Below are positions 13,025-21,910 of a stretch of 26,718 nucleotides of DNA, one piece after another. The DNA is from an uncultured Eubacteriales bacterium. Its GTDB lineage: Bacteria; Bacillota; Clostridia; Peptostreptococcales; Anaerovoracaceae. Both the position numbers and the translations under genes were made by a program. Position 1 is the stretch's first letter; every line of letters starts with the position of its first letter. The stretch is from the NCBI GenBank assembly GCA_900542295.1, contig UQNJ01000017.1:1-26718 (forward strand), written 5' to 3'. The notes beneath the pieces are model-generated. The model was not told where the DNA came from. It ran no database searches and saw only the letters and a program-made list of their open reading frames with translations.

Positions 13025-14944
13025 ATGCATGAAGAATTAGAAGTAGGAGCAAGAGCCAGACTTCCCGATGCGGAGGAAAAGCCTTCGGATGGAAAGAAAA
13101 AGAAGAAGCTACAATTTGAGAAAGAAGAATTAGATGGAGTCAGTGAAGATAAGAACGCTGACTCTTCTTCTTTTTCAGATAAAGAAACAAATACAAAAAA
13201 TGCAGATATAGGAAAAAGTAGTTCGAAACGAATGAGCCGACTGGAAGAAAGATCCGAGCGTGCCAATGAAAAAGTAGAGCAGGCAAAAGAAAAACTGCCT
13301 ACGAAGAAAAAGATCAAAAAGCAACGTCTTTACGATGAAGAATCCGGGAAGGGAAAAACGAAGTTGTCTTTTGAAGATGAAGTAGTTCAGCCAAAGACCG
13401 GAAAGGGGACCGTTGTAAAAGCCGGCACAAGGGCTGTGGATGCAGCAACACTTGCGGCCAGTGCAAAGGTTCATGGGAAAGTCAGTGAGATAGAAGATGA
13501 TAACCTTGGTGTAAAGTCGGCACATCAGTCTGAAATGGCTGTGGAAGGCACGGGAAGGGCAATTAAGGCCGGAATCAGGCACCAAAAGGAAAAACCTTAT
13601 GACAAAGTTTCAAAGCTGGAGATGAGGGCAGAAAAAGCCAATACGAGGCTTCTTTTTGAAAAGTCCTTGGAAGAAAATCCGGAGCTGAAAAAAAGCAGGC
13701 TTAGTAAGTATTTCCAGAAAAGAGAAATAAAGAAACGATATGCGGCTGCTTATAAAGCAACAAAGAATGGTGCAGAAGCGGTGGCTATGACCAGTACAGC
13801 TATGGGAAATAGAGCTTCCTTGGCAGTTCGGGCAAAAAATGCCGTAACTGCTTTTGCAAAAAAGAATACTGCGGTGATCGCAACCGGTGGATTTATTCTC
13901 GTGGTATTTGTGATGTTCCTTTCTGGACTTGGAACGATGGGAACCATGATCTCACAGACAGGCGGTGCAGTAGTGGAATCCACTTATCTTAGTTCTGATG
14001 AAGACATCTATGCAGTAGATGAGGCATATTCAGCAAAAGAGGCAGCCTTGCAGTCTCAGGTCAACCGTATTGAGACTACTTATCCCGGATATGATGAATA
14101 CCGTTATCAGGTCGATGAGATCACCCATGATTCTTATGCTTTGATCTCTTATTTTACAGCAAAATATGGAGATTTTACGGCGGCTGATGTACAGGGAGAG
14201 ATTCAAGATTTATTTGACGAACAGTATTCCATGAGAGTCTGGGATGAAACAGAGACGAGGACAAGAACGGAAACAAGAACCGGTACCAGAGATGTGACGG
14301 ATTCAGAAACAGGGGAAGTGACTACGGAGGAATACGAATATGAGGTTGAAGTAGAGTACGAATACCACATTTTAAATATCCAGGTAACGAATAAAGGCTT
14401 GGATGCCATTGCTTTTGCAAGTCTGAACGATGACCAGAAGAGGCATTATCAGATCTATCAGGCAAGTCTTGGAAACAGGTCTTATCTATTTGGCGATAGG
14501 ATCTTAGCAGGAAATGTGGCTGGAGGCGGTATGTCTTATGATATTCCACCGGAAGCACTTACTGATGAACGATTCGCCAACATGATACATGAAGCGGAGA
14601 AGTACCTTGGATATCCGTATGTGTGGGGCGGTGCAAGCCCATCCACGAGTTTTGACTGTTCCGGCTTTGTATCCTGGGTCATCAATCATTGTGGCAACGG
14701 TTGGAATTATGGACGACTGACAGCAGATGGTCTTAGGGGCATTTGTACTTACGTGTCACCGGGAGATGCAAAACCAGGGGATCTTATCTTTTTCCAGGGA
14801 ACCTACAATACCAGTGGTGCAAGTCATGTTGGTATTTATGTTGGAAATGGAATGATGATCCATTGCGGAAACCCAATTCAGTACGCTTCGATTGAAACAA
14901 ATTACTGGCAACAGCATTTTATGTGTTTTGGAAGATTAGATTAG
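13025..14944 (+). CDS. NlpC/P60 peptidoglycan hydrolase of the conjugation system (CD1108 type)
   Basis: This is a 639-aa protein with the VirB1-like role of opening the cell wall. The first ~280 residues are a charged, coiled-coil-rich cytoplasmic part (many Lys/Glu). A membrane helix lies at about 282-305. An extracellular stalk contains a Thr/Arg- and Glu/Tyr-repeat stretch near 403-448. The C-terminal NlpC/P60 domain (~518-639) has catalytic Cys545 in 'FDCSGFVSW', His601 in 'SHVGIYVGNG' and a third polar position at His613 in 'MIHCGNP'. It cuts peptide links in peptidoglycan. The AGGAAGGAG site and the order after virB4 match CD1108-family mobile element proteins. Confidence 0.9.
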   Translation: MHEELEVGARARLPDAEEKPSDGKKKKKLQFEKEELDGVSEDKNADSSSFSDKETNTKNADIGKSSSKRMSRLEERSERANEKVEQAKEKLPTKKKIKKQRLYDEESGKGKTKLSFEDEVVQPKTGKGTVVKAGTRAVDAATLAASAKVHGKVSEIEDDNLGVKSAHQSEMAVEGTGRAIKAGIRHQKEKPYDKVSKLEMRAEKANTRLLFEKSLEENPELKKSRLSKYFQKREIKKRYAAAYKATKNGAEAVAMTSTAMGNRASLAVRAKNAVTAFAKKNTAVIATGGFILVVFVMFLSGLGTMGTMISQTGGAVVESTYLSSDEDIYAVDEAYSAKEAALQSQVNRIETTYPGYDEYRYQVDEITHDSYALISYFTAKYGDFTAADVQGEIQDLFDEQYSMRVWDETETRTRTETRTGTRDVTDSETGEVTTEEYEYEVEVEYEYHILNIQVTNKGLDAIAFASLNDDQKRHYQIYQASLGNRSYLFGDRILAGNVAGGGMSYDIPPEALTDERFANMIHEAEKYLGYPYVWGGASPSTSFDCSGFVSWVINHCGNGWNYGRLTADGLRGICTYVSPGDAKPGDLIFFQGTYNTSGASHVGIYVGNGMMIHCGNPIQYASIETNYWQQHFMCFGRLD

Positions 14945-14954
14945 GAGGAATCAG

Positions 14955-15212
14955 ATGAATAAGAAATTGGACAAAGTCCGTGAGAATATCCGTAAAACGG
15001 AGAAACAGATGCGTGAACTGGATGAATACTTAAAAACACTCCGATTGCAGGAAAAGCAGTTGGAAGATGAAGAAATCATCAAGCAGATCCGCAGCCTGAA
15101 TACGAAAGATGGAGATGTCATGGATGTGCTTCGAAGAGTACAGAACATGAACGCTCCAGAACCGGAAGTACCGGATTATAACGAAAGAGAGGGTATGGAA
15201 TATGGTGAATAA
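14955..15212 (+). CDS. DUF4315-type coiled-coil protein
   Basis: This 85-aa protein is almost entirely helical. Residues 1-45 form a Lys/Glu heptad coiled coil ('KLDKVRENIRKTEKQMRELDEYLKTLRLQEKQLED') and the tail is short and acidic. The size and position between the NlpC/P60 gene and the CD1107-type gene match DUF4315, a small conserved member of these ICE operons. AGGAGG precedes the ATG. It overlaps the next gene by 11 nt. The role is unknown, probably a structural partner of the membrane complex. Confidence 0.8.
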   Translation: MNKKLDKVRENIRKTEKQMRELDEYLKTLRLQEKQLEDEEIIKQIRSLNTKDGDVMDVLRRVQNMNAPEPEVPDYNEREGMEYGE

Positions 15213-15942
15213 GAAAATGAGAAAGGTCTTCATGGTCCTGACTCTGTGTTTAACGATGATACTTGGCAGTTCCATGAATGCTTATGCCTATGTGGATGAA
15301 TCGGCAGGAACTGAAACAGAAGCAACCACAGAAGCGGTGGTTGTGGAAGAGGAACTTACCGCAGATACAGAGGAAACTACAGAAACAGAATCCGAGGAGG
15401 CAGATGAGGAAACAGAAGAAAGTGCTGGTGCTTTTTCTGAATCGGGCAATCTGTCTCTTTTAGATGATGTGGAGACTGATGAGGCTAAAGAACTGGAATA
15501 TATGACCGTCCAGACAAAAAGCGGTGCTGTGTTCTACCTTGTGATTGATCGTAGTGCAGATACAGAGAATGTATATTTTCTCAATCAGGTTGATGAGCTT
15601 GATCTGATGGCAATCATGGATGATGCACAGAAACAGGAATATGAATCTTCTCTAAAAGAAGAACCACAGGAAGTTCCTGAAACACCGATAGAAGATGAAC
15701 CGACAGCCAACGAGCTAGTTGACGAAGAACCGCAGGCGGATTTACAGACAAATAACCTTGCATTATTTGGTGTGATCGGAGTGATCGCTGCCTTGGTTAT
15801 CGGCGGGTATGCATTTATGAAAAAGAAAGCAAAGAAAGACGGTGCTGACTTAGAGGAAGACCTTGAATTCTATGATGATGAAGAGTATGAAAACGAGGAT
15901 GAGCAGGAACCGGAATTTGCTGATGAGGAAGATGTAGATTAA
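15202..15942 (+). CDS. CD1107/DUF4366-type mobile element membrane protein
   Basis: This is a 246-aa secreted membrane protein. It has a signal peptide at about residues 1-29 ending AYA, an acidic Thr/Glu-rich stretch (35-75), a small globular domain around 'EYMTVQTKSGAVFYLVIDRSADTENVYFLNQVDE', and then a Pro/Glu linker. A membrane helix near 190-208 is followed by a very acidic cytoplasmic tail. The 'KSGAVFYLVIDR...VYFLNQVDE' block is the DUF4366 signature of CD1107-family proteins found in Clostridia conjugative transposons. It probably belongs to the outer part of the transfer complex. It is the last gene of the transfer operon before a hairpin. Confidence 0.85.
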   Translation: MVNKKMRKVFMVLTLCLTMILGSSMNAYAYVDESAGTETEATTEAVVVEEELTADTEETTETESEEADEETEESAGAFSESGNLSLLDDVETDEAKELEYMTVQTKSGAVFYLVIDRSADTENVYFLNQVDELDLMAIMDDAQKQEYESSLKEEPQEVPETPIEDEPTANELVDEEPQADLQTNNLALFGVIGVIAALVIGGYAFMKKKAKKDGADLEEDLEFYDDEEYENEDEQEPEFADEEDVD

Positions 15943-15964
15943 TGAAATATGGAGTTGTTTTTAT

Positions 15965-16005
15965 GGGAGTACCACCTTAGCCAGAGTGATACTTCCTATT
16001 TTATT
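15965..16005 (+). terminator. Hairpin with T-rich tail before the adhesin gene
   Basis: GGGAGTA (15965-15971) pairs with TACTTCC (15990-15996) with one G-T pair. The stem extends inward by CAC/GTG and is followed by TATTTTATT. It would end or reduce transfer-operon transcription ahead of the adhesin. No clear promoter follows: a TTGTCA at 16004 has only a poor -10 partner. Confidence 0.5.
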
Positions 16006-16047
16006 GTCAAAGATCAAATAAATTTATGAAAGAAGAGGTAAAAAAGA

Positions 16048-19000
16048 ATGAAGTTTTTGAAAGGAAAATTTAAGCGAGTGATCGCTGGGGCATTAAGCCT
16101 TTTCATGTTGGTTGGTGTTGTGCCAACGACAGCATTTGCTGCAGATAATACGATTTCCATGAGCTTTGGCCCTGCATATCAGTCTGATGGAACCTTGATC
16201 TGTTATCAGGATTCATTCACATCTCCGAATGGTCTGACGGATGGAAGTTCAGGAGGTACTCAGAGAAGAGTCATCATTTATGGAGATGGTGAAGAGGCAT
16301 TTTGTATTCAGCCTGGTGTACCACTTAATACTGGTGATCAATTGACAGCAAATGCTTCCGAAGCATGGAATGCACTTAGCAGTGCGCAAAGATCTGCGAT
16401 CAAACTTGCATTAGCTTATGGAAAACCGGGAAACAGTAGTGGATTATCCGGTTCAGGTGATTCTCAGTATATTGCAACACAGATGGTGGTGTGGGAATTA
16501 GTAAATGGATGGAGAAGTACAAGTTCTTATGAACGTACCAATAATTCTGTTTACAATGCTCTTTGCAAAAACGGAGCAAATAATGAAGTGGCAACAGCAT
16601 ATAAACAGATTGTAGCTGGAATGCAGAGCCATAAGATCACTCCAAGTTTTGCAACAGGAAAAACTTATGATATGGATTTTGCGGATGGTCAGTACACATT
16701 GACCTTAAAAGATTCTAATAAGGTGCTTTCTGATTATAAGATCAGTTGTTCAGATGAAAATGTAAAGATTGTCAGAGATGGAAACAAGATTACGATTTCT
16801 TCAAAGGTAGTGCTTGATAAAGATGTGAAGATCTCAGTTACAAAATCATCTAATATTTCATCTAGTGCGAAGTTAGTAGCTTATGGAAGTTCTACAAGAC
16901 AGGATACGATCATTGGCGTGGAAAGACCGGATGATGTGACTGCAACATTTAAGATTTCTACTCCGGCAGGAAATATGGAACTTGTGAAAACAAGTGAAGA
17001 TGGCATTGTGGAAGGAATCCAGATGATTGTATCAGGAAATGGGTTTAACGAAACAGTTACAACAGGAAAAGGGGGCAAGATTACATTAGAAGGTCTTTAT
17101 CCTGGAACTTATACAGTTACAGAACGTGCTGCAGATTATTATGAACCACAGGAAGCAAAGAAAGTAACGATTAAAGCAGGAGAAACTTCTACCGTAACAT
17201 TCAATAATGTATTAAAACGTGGGGATGTGACCGTATCCAAAACATCCGAAGATGGATTCAATGAAGGGATGAAGTTCCACTTATACGGAACCAGTGCTTC
17301 TGGTCTTTCTGTAGATGAATATGCGACTACGGATGAAACAGGAGTTGCAACATTTAAAAATGTACTGATTGCAGGTGCTGGAGGTTATACACTTGAGGAA
17401 GTGGATACAGCAGTACGCTATGTCATCCCGGATGATCAGAATGTGAAAGTAAACTGGAAAGAAGTCACAAATACTTCCGTGCAGAATACTCTGAAGAAAT
17501 TCAATGTAACAGTGAATAAAGTGGATGCTGAAATGACAGTCAGCCAGGGTGATGCAACATTAGCCGGTGCTGTTTATGGTCTTTATAAGGATGGAGAACT
17601 GGTAGAAAGCATGACAACTGATGAAAACGGAAGTTTTACAACAGGCTATCATGTGTGTGGAAACGATTGGACTATTCGTGAGATCACTCCATCTGAAGGA
17701 TATCTTTTAGATGAAACTGTCTATAAAGTAGGCGCAGAGGCAGAAAATTACAAAGTAGAATTCAATTCTGCTCCTGTAATCGAATCAAAGGAGCAGGTGA
17801 TCAAAGGTCAGATCTCCATTATCAAACATACTGATGACGGATCTACACAGATTGAAACACCAGAAGAAGGAGCAACTTTTGAAGTGTATCTGACAGCTGC
17901 AGGTTCTTATGAAAATGCAAGGGAAACAGAGCGAGATATTCTCGTATGTGATGCGGATGGATATGCAATCACAAAAGAGCTTCCTTATGGAAAATATACT
18001 GTTCATCAGACCGCAGGGGCTGAGGAAACAGAGTTCATGAAGGACTTTACTGTATTTGTAAGTCAGGAAGGTCAGGTCTATAAGTATCTCATCAATAATG
18101 CGCCTTACTCCGCTTATATCAAAGTGGTAAAAGCAGACAAAGAGACTGGTGAAACAATTGCACTTAGTGGTGCAGGATTTGAAATCTATGATGCATCCGG
18201 CGAAAAAGTGACGATGAGTTATACATATCCAACGGTAACGATCATTGATACTTACTATGTAAGTGATGATGGGTATCTCATTACTCCGCAAGTGCTTCCG
18301 GCAGGAGATTATACTTTAGTCGAAGTGCAGGCCCCTTATGGTTATGTGTTAGATTCTACACCGATTCCGTTTACGGTCACAATGGCAGAGAATGAAGAGG
18401 AAAATGGTCTGAATGTTATTACTGTAACTGCCTATGATATGGCCCAGAAAGGTAAAATCTCCATTTCCAAAACGGGAGAGGTTTTCTCAACGGTAACCGT
18501 TTCTGGGGATGAAGTATTAAATAAAGATGGATATACATCTCTTATCAATTGTGTATATCAGCCAGTATATGAAGAAAAAGGTCTTGCAGGGGCGACCTAT
18601 CAGGTGATCGCCGTAGAAGATGTTGTGACTGGAGATGGAACTGTACGTTATAAAGCTGGTGATGTAGTCGATGAAATCACAACCGGAGAAGACGGAACAG
18701 CGACAACCAAAGAATTATATCTTGGTCAGTATCAGGTGATAGAAGTGAAAGCACCGGAAGGATATGTATTAAATACAACTCCATCCGATGTAGAACTTGT
18801 GTATGCAGGTCAGGAAGTCAGCATCGTGGATGCAGCGACAGGATTTAATAATGAGCGTCAGAAAATCCGAATCGAAGCAGTGAAGTCTTTGGAACAGGAT
18901 GAAACATTTGGTATCGGAATGAATGGAGAAATCAAAGAGGTATCTTTTGGATTATATGCAAAAGAAGAGATCAAAGCAGCCGATGGAAGCATAATCCCAG

Positions 19001-20586
19001 CTGATGGGCTCATTGAGATTGCTTTCTGTGCCGAAGATGGAAGCATTGTATTCCAGTCTGATGTACCATTTGGAAAATACTATGTGAAAGAATACGCAAC
19101 AAATGAACATTATCTGATGAGTGGCATCGCGTATGTATTTGAGTTTGCTTATGCAGGACAGGAAATCTCTACTGTAAAAGTAGCTCTGAAAGATGGCGAT
19201 GCAATCGAGAATACCTTAAAACGCGGTAAGATCGAAGGGTTAAAAGTAGACGGAGAAGATAAAGGACTTGCAGGCGCAACATTCGGATTATTCGATGAAT
19301 GGGCGACAGAGTATACAGCAGAAAATGCTTATATGACTGTAGTATCTGATGAAACAGGATACTTTGCGTTTGAGAATGTTCCGGTTGGTGACTATGTAGT
19401 TGTAGAACTGGAAGCACCGGAAGGGTATGTGAGAGCTGATGCAAGACACTTTGTTTCTGTAACTTATGATACCCAGGTGATCGGTCTGAAAGCAATTAAC
19501 TATCTCATCGTGGGAAGTGTACAGCTTACCAAAGTAGATGAAGAATATCCAGAAAATAAATTAGCAGGAGCTGTGTTTGAGGTCTTCGCAGACACGGACA
19601 AAGACGGCGCGTTTGATTCTGAAAAAGATGAATGCCTTGAAACACTTACTGAAGTGAATGAAGGTGTATATGAAATGGAAGGTCTTCTTTATGGAGATTA
19701 TTTCGTGAAAGAAAAGTCTGCACCGGAAGGCTTCCTCTTAGATGAAAACGTATATCCATTCTCTATTGTAAATGATAAAGAAGTGGTGATCGTTGAAAAT
19801 GAAGCAGGAGTCGGATTTAAGGATCAGCCGATCAAAGGTGATATCACGATCTTTAAAACGGATGAAGCAACAGGGGATAAGCTGGTAGGTGCCGGATTCC
19901 GTGTGTTTGATGAAAATGGAGAAGCGGTAGCCGAAGGTTATACAGGAGAAGACGGAACTGTAACATTTGAGTTAAGATATGGCGAATATACAGTTGCTGA
20001 GTTTGCTGCACCGGAAGGTTATGTACTTGATGATGCTCCATACGCTTTCAGCGTGAAGGAACATGGTCAGAAGATTTCTGTTGATATGGCAAATACAAAG
20101 ATCAAAGGAAAACTGGTCCTTTCTAAAGTGGATGCGGAAACAGAAGAATTGTTACCAGGAGCCGGATTCCGTATTTATGATGTGAACGGTGAAGTAATCC
20201 GTGAGGGTGTAACGGATAAAGAGGGTAATGTAGAATTTGATCTTGATTTCGGAACTTACTATTATCAGGAATTTGATGCACCAGACGGATATGAAGTAGA
20301 CGATACAAAGTATGAGTTTACAATCACCGAAGATGGTCAGGTAGTATCTGTCATCATGACAAATAAGAAGATTCCAGTGGAAACTCCAAAAGAGGAACCA
20401 AAGGAAGAGGAACCTAAAGAAACACCGAAGACAGAAACAAAACCATCTGTTTCTACAGATAGTCCAAAGACTGGAGATGATGCAGATGTAGCATTATGGG
20501 CGGTGCTTGCGGCAGTTGCTGCTCTTGCGGGGGCCGGTTTATCCATTGCGTCCATCGTGAGCAAGAATCGTAAAAAGGGAAAATAG
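16048..20586 (+). CDS. Cell-wall-anchored thioester-domain adhesin with SpaA/Cna-B repeats
   Basis: This is a 1512-aa surface protein. A signal peptide (1-31, cut after AFA) is followed by a thioester domain with Cys86 in 'AFCIQPG' and Gln145 in 'ATQMVVWEL', the pair expected to form an internal Cys-Gln thioester that binds host ligands covalently. From about residue 310 I count eleven SpaA/Cna-B-type repeats, each opening near 'G.I.I.K.D' and closing near a 'E..APEGY' or equivalent strand. These usually carry Lys-Asn isopeptide bonds. A Pro/Glu linker leads to SPKTG at 1472-1476, a membrane helix and RKKGK. The motif differs from LPxTG but fits the (S/N)PxTG preference reported for clostridial sortase B, and a class B sortase gene is adjacent. 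Confidence 0.92.
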   Translation: MKFLKGKFKRVIAGALSLFMLVGVVPTTAFAADNTISMSFGPAYQSDGTLICYQDSFTSPNGLTDGSSGGTQRRVIIYGDGEEAFCIQPGVPLNTGDQLTANASEAWNALSSAQRSAIKLALAYGKPGNSSGLSGSGDSQYIATQMVVWELVNGWRSTSSYERTNNSVYNALCKNGANNEVATAYKQIVAGMQSHKITPSFATGKTYDMDFADGQYTLTLKDSNKVLSDYKISCSDENVKIVRDGNKITISSKVVLDKDVKISVTKSSNISSSAKLVAYGSSTRQDTIIGVERPDDVTATFKISTPAGNMELVKTSEDGIVEGIQMIVSGNGFNETVTTGKGGKITLEGLYPGTYTVTERAADYYEPQEAKKVTIKAGETSTVTFNNVLKRGDVTVSKTSEDGFNEGMKFHLYGTSASGLSVDEYATTDETGVATFKNVLIAGAGGYTLEEVDTAVRYVIPDDQNVKVNWKEVTNTSVQNTLKKFNVTVNKVDAEMTVSQGDATLAGAVYGLYKDGELVESMTTDENGSFTTGYHVCGNDWTIREITPSEGYLLDETVYKVGAEAENYKVEFNSAPVIESKEQVIKGQISIIKHTDDGSTQIETPEEGATFEVYLTAAGSYENARETERDILVCDADGYAITKELPYGKYTVHQTAGAEETEFMKDFTVFVSQEGQVYKYLINNAPYSAYIKVVKADKETGETIALSGAGFEIYDASGEKVTMSYTYPTVTIIDTYYVSDDGYLITPQVLPAGDYTLVEVQAPYGYVLDSTPIPFTVTMAENEEENGLNVITVTAYDMAQKGKISISKTGEVFSTVTVSGDEVLNKDGYTSLINCVYQPVYEEKGLAGATYQVIAVEDVVTGDGTVRYKAGDVVDEITTGEDGTATTKELYLGQYQVIEVKAPEGYVLNTTPSDVELVYAGQEVSIVDAATGFNNERQKIRIEAVKSLEQDETFGIGMNGEIKEVSFGLYAKEEIKAADGSIIPADGLIEIAFCAEDGSIVFQSDVPFGKYYVKEYATNEHYLMSGIAYVFEFAYAGQEISTVKVALKDGDAIENTLKRGKIEGLKVDGEDKGLAGATFGLFDEWATEYTAENAYMTVVSDETGYFAFENVPVGDYVVVELEAPEGYVRADARHFVSVTYDTQVIGLKAINYLIVGSVQLTKVDEEYPENKLAGAVFEVFADTDKDGAFDSEKDECLETLTEVNEGVYEMEGLLYGDYFVKEKSAPEGFLLDENVYPFSIVNDKEVVIVENEAGVGFKDQPIKGDITIFKTDEATGDKLVGAGFRVFDENGEAVAEGYTGEDGTVTFELRYGEYTVAEFAAPEGYVLDDAPYAFSVKEHGQKISVDMANTKIKGKLVLSKVDAETEELLPGAGFRIYDVNGEVIREGVTDKEGNVEFDLDFGTYYYQEFDAPDGYEVDDTKYEFTITEDGQVVSVIMTNKKIPVETPKEEPKEEEPKETPKTETKPSVSTDSPKTGDDADVALWAVLAAVAALAGAGLSIASIVSKNRKKGK

Positions 20587-20587
20587 T

Positions 20588-21409
20588 ATGAGAGAAACCA
20601 TTTTTCGATGGGCTGCAATTATCATGGCGATTATTAGCTTTGGAATTGCGGCCTATTTTGCTGGAAAGATTTACTACACAGAACAGGAATATGCCGAAGG
20701 GGATGCTGTTTATGAGGAAATCTTAGAACAGGCAGTTGTTACCATGCCAGAGGTTCCGGGTGAAAACCCGGAGCCAGATGGCGAGGCAGAAAGTCAGATA
20801 GCTCAAGAATCACAGAAAGAGGAAAGAGATTCTATCGTACCGGAAATAGATTTTGCGGCATTGAAAGCAGTCAATGAAGATGTGGTCGGATGGTTATATC
20901 TTCCTGATACAGTCATTAGTTACCCGGTTGTACAGGGAGAGGATAATTCTTATTATCTGAAACACTTGGTAGATGGAACGTACAATGCCAACGGATGTTT
21001 ATTTATGGATTATAAAAATCAGAGAAATCTTATGGATGATAATACATTGATCTATGGTCATCATATGGACAGCGGAAAAATGTTCGCAAGCCTTGTGAAG
21101 TATAAGAATCAGGAATTTTATGATACGCATCCGGTAATGTATTTCCTGACAGAAGATGGAACATATCAGGTAGAACTGTTTGCTGGCTATACCACAACAG
21201 CCGATGCAGGAGCCTATATGATCTCTATTTCTACCAGAGAAGAAAAGATTGAGTGGTTGAAAGAGATGTTTCACAGTTCAGATTTTTTTGCAGATGTAAC
21301 AGTATCTGCATTGGACCATATCGTAACGTTTTCAACGTGTGCGTATGATTTTCATAATGCAAGGTATGTGCTTCATGGGAAACTGACAGTCATGGAAGCA
21401 GGTGTGTAG
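20588..21409 (+). CDS. Class B sortase
   Basis: This 273-aa membrane-anchored transpeptidase has an N-terminal helix at residues 7-25, a Glu/Pro-rich stalk and a sortase domain from about 85. The catalytic residues are all present: His158 in 'YGHHM', Cys251 in 'FSTCAYDF' and Arg259 in 'NARYVLHGK'. The 'VGWLYLPDTVISYPVVQGEDN' and 'YYLKH..DG..NANGCLFMD' segments are typical of class B. The gene begins one nt after the adhesin stop, so its substrate is very probably the SPKTG protein. It would link the adhesin to peptidoglycan. The usual srtB iron-locus genes are absent. Confidence 0.92.
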   Translation: MRETIFRWAAIIMAIISFGIAAYFAGKIYYTEQEYAEGDAVYEEILEQAVVTMPEVPGENPEPDGEAESQIAQESQKEERDSIVPEIDFAALKAVNEDVVGWLYLPDTVISYPVVQGEDNSYYLKHLVDGTYNANGCLFMDYKNQRNLMDDNTLIYGHHMDSGKMFASLVKYKNQEFYDTHPVMYFLTEDGTYQVELFAGYTTTADAGAYMISISTREEKIEWLKEMFHSSDFFADVTVSALDHIVTFSTCAYDFHNARYVLHGKLTVMEAGV

Positions 21410-21570
21410 TGGAGAAAGATATTTTTGAAGATATGAGGGAACTGGTCGGGTGTGAGTTTATATCGGATCTGCCATATAGAAAAGAAGAGGTATTTGATGT
21501 AATGGAGAGGGTACGATTTTCCGATTATCCACCCGAAAAGGTAACAGAATTTTTGGATTATGTGTTTTGA
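21409..21570 (+). CDS. Small acidic protein of unknown function (53 aa, GTG start)
   Basis: GTG 21409 overlaps the last base of the sortase stop (TAGTG) and opens a 53-codon frame. No ribosome binding site with good spacing is seen, so it depends on coupling to the sortase. The peptide ('VEKDIFEDMRELVGCEFIS' ... 'VFDVMERVRFSDYPPEKVTEFLDYVF') has regular helix-like polarity and an ordinary codon pattern that argue for real coding. It fills what would otherwise be a 150-nt gap in a tightly packed operon. The family is unknown. Confidence 0.6.
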   Translation: MEKDIFEDMRELVGCEFISDLPYRKEEVFDVMERVRFSDYPPEKVTEFLDYVF

Positions 21571-21910
21571 AGGAGAGGAGGAATGTGTTATCACACAAGC
21601 AGAATTTAATTTAGTGTTTGAAAAACAGGTAGAAAGATGTGAGCAGACACTACAAAGAAAAAAGAAGGAATATACGGGAGATAGTCAGGACCGTTTAAGT
21701 GCTTTTAAAGTTGCAGCTGCTATGCAGGGGTGTAAACCGGAGCGAGCACTTGCAGGGATGATGGCAAAGCATATCGTATCACTTTATGATATGTGCTATG
21801 CCGACAGGGAAACATTCGACATGACTACCTGGGATGAAAAGATCACGGACAGTCTCAACTATCTATTCCTTTTGAAAGCGATCGTAGAGGAGGGACAGAA
21901 CGTTGGATAA
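21560..21910 (+). CDS. MazG-like / DUF1599-like protein
   Basis: This is a helical protein of about 106-116 aa. The pattern 'KKKEYTGDSQDRLSAFKVAAAMQG', then 'MMAKHIVSLYDMC' and the closing 'WDEKITDSLNYLFLLKAIVEE', resembles the all-alpha MazG/DUF1599 (nucleotide modification associated) families. Acidic residues on these helices hold metal in the pyrophosphohydrolase members. It precedes thyX and dut, which fits a nucleotide-pool function. The start is uncertain. ATG 21560 has no ribosome binding site and lies inside the previous gene. GGAGG at 21577-21581 points instead to the in-frame ATC at 21590, giving a protein that starts at '(M)TQAEFNLVFEKQ'. Confidence 0.65.
   Translation: MCFEGEEECVITQAEFNLVFEKQVERCEQTLQRKKKEYTGDSQDRLSAFKVAAAMQGCKPERALAGMMAKHIVSLYDMCYADRETFDMTTWDEKITDSLNYLFLLKAIVEEGQNVG

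Noticed and set aside
14240..14370. Thr/Arg and Glu/Tyr low-complexity stretch in the NlpC/P60 gene as a possible tandem DNA repeat
   Set aside because: At the DNA level the units are irregular, and such stalk sequence is normal in CD1108-type proteins.
17785..18291. 168-codon minus-strand frame inside the adhesin
   Set aside because: It is antisense to Cna-B repeats; its composition reflects the repeat codons and no motif is seen.
20440..20586. Missing LPxTG as a sign that the adhesin is not anchored
   Set aside because: SPKTG, a membrane helix and a basic tail are all present, and (S/N)PxTG is a known sortase B signal in clostridia.
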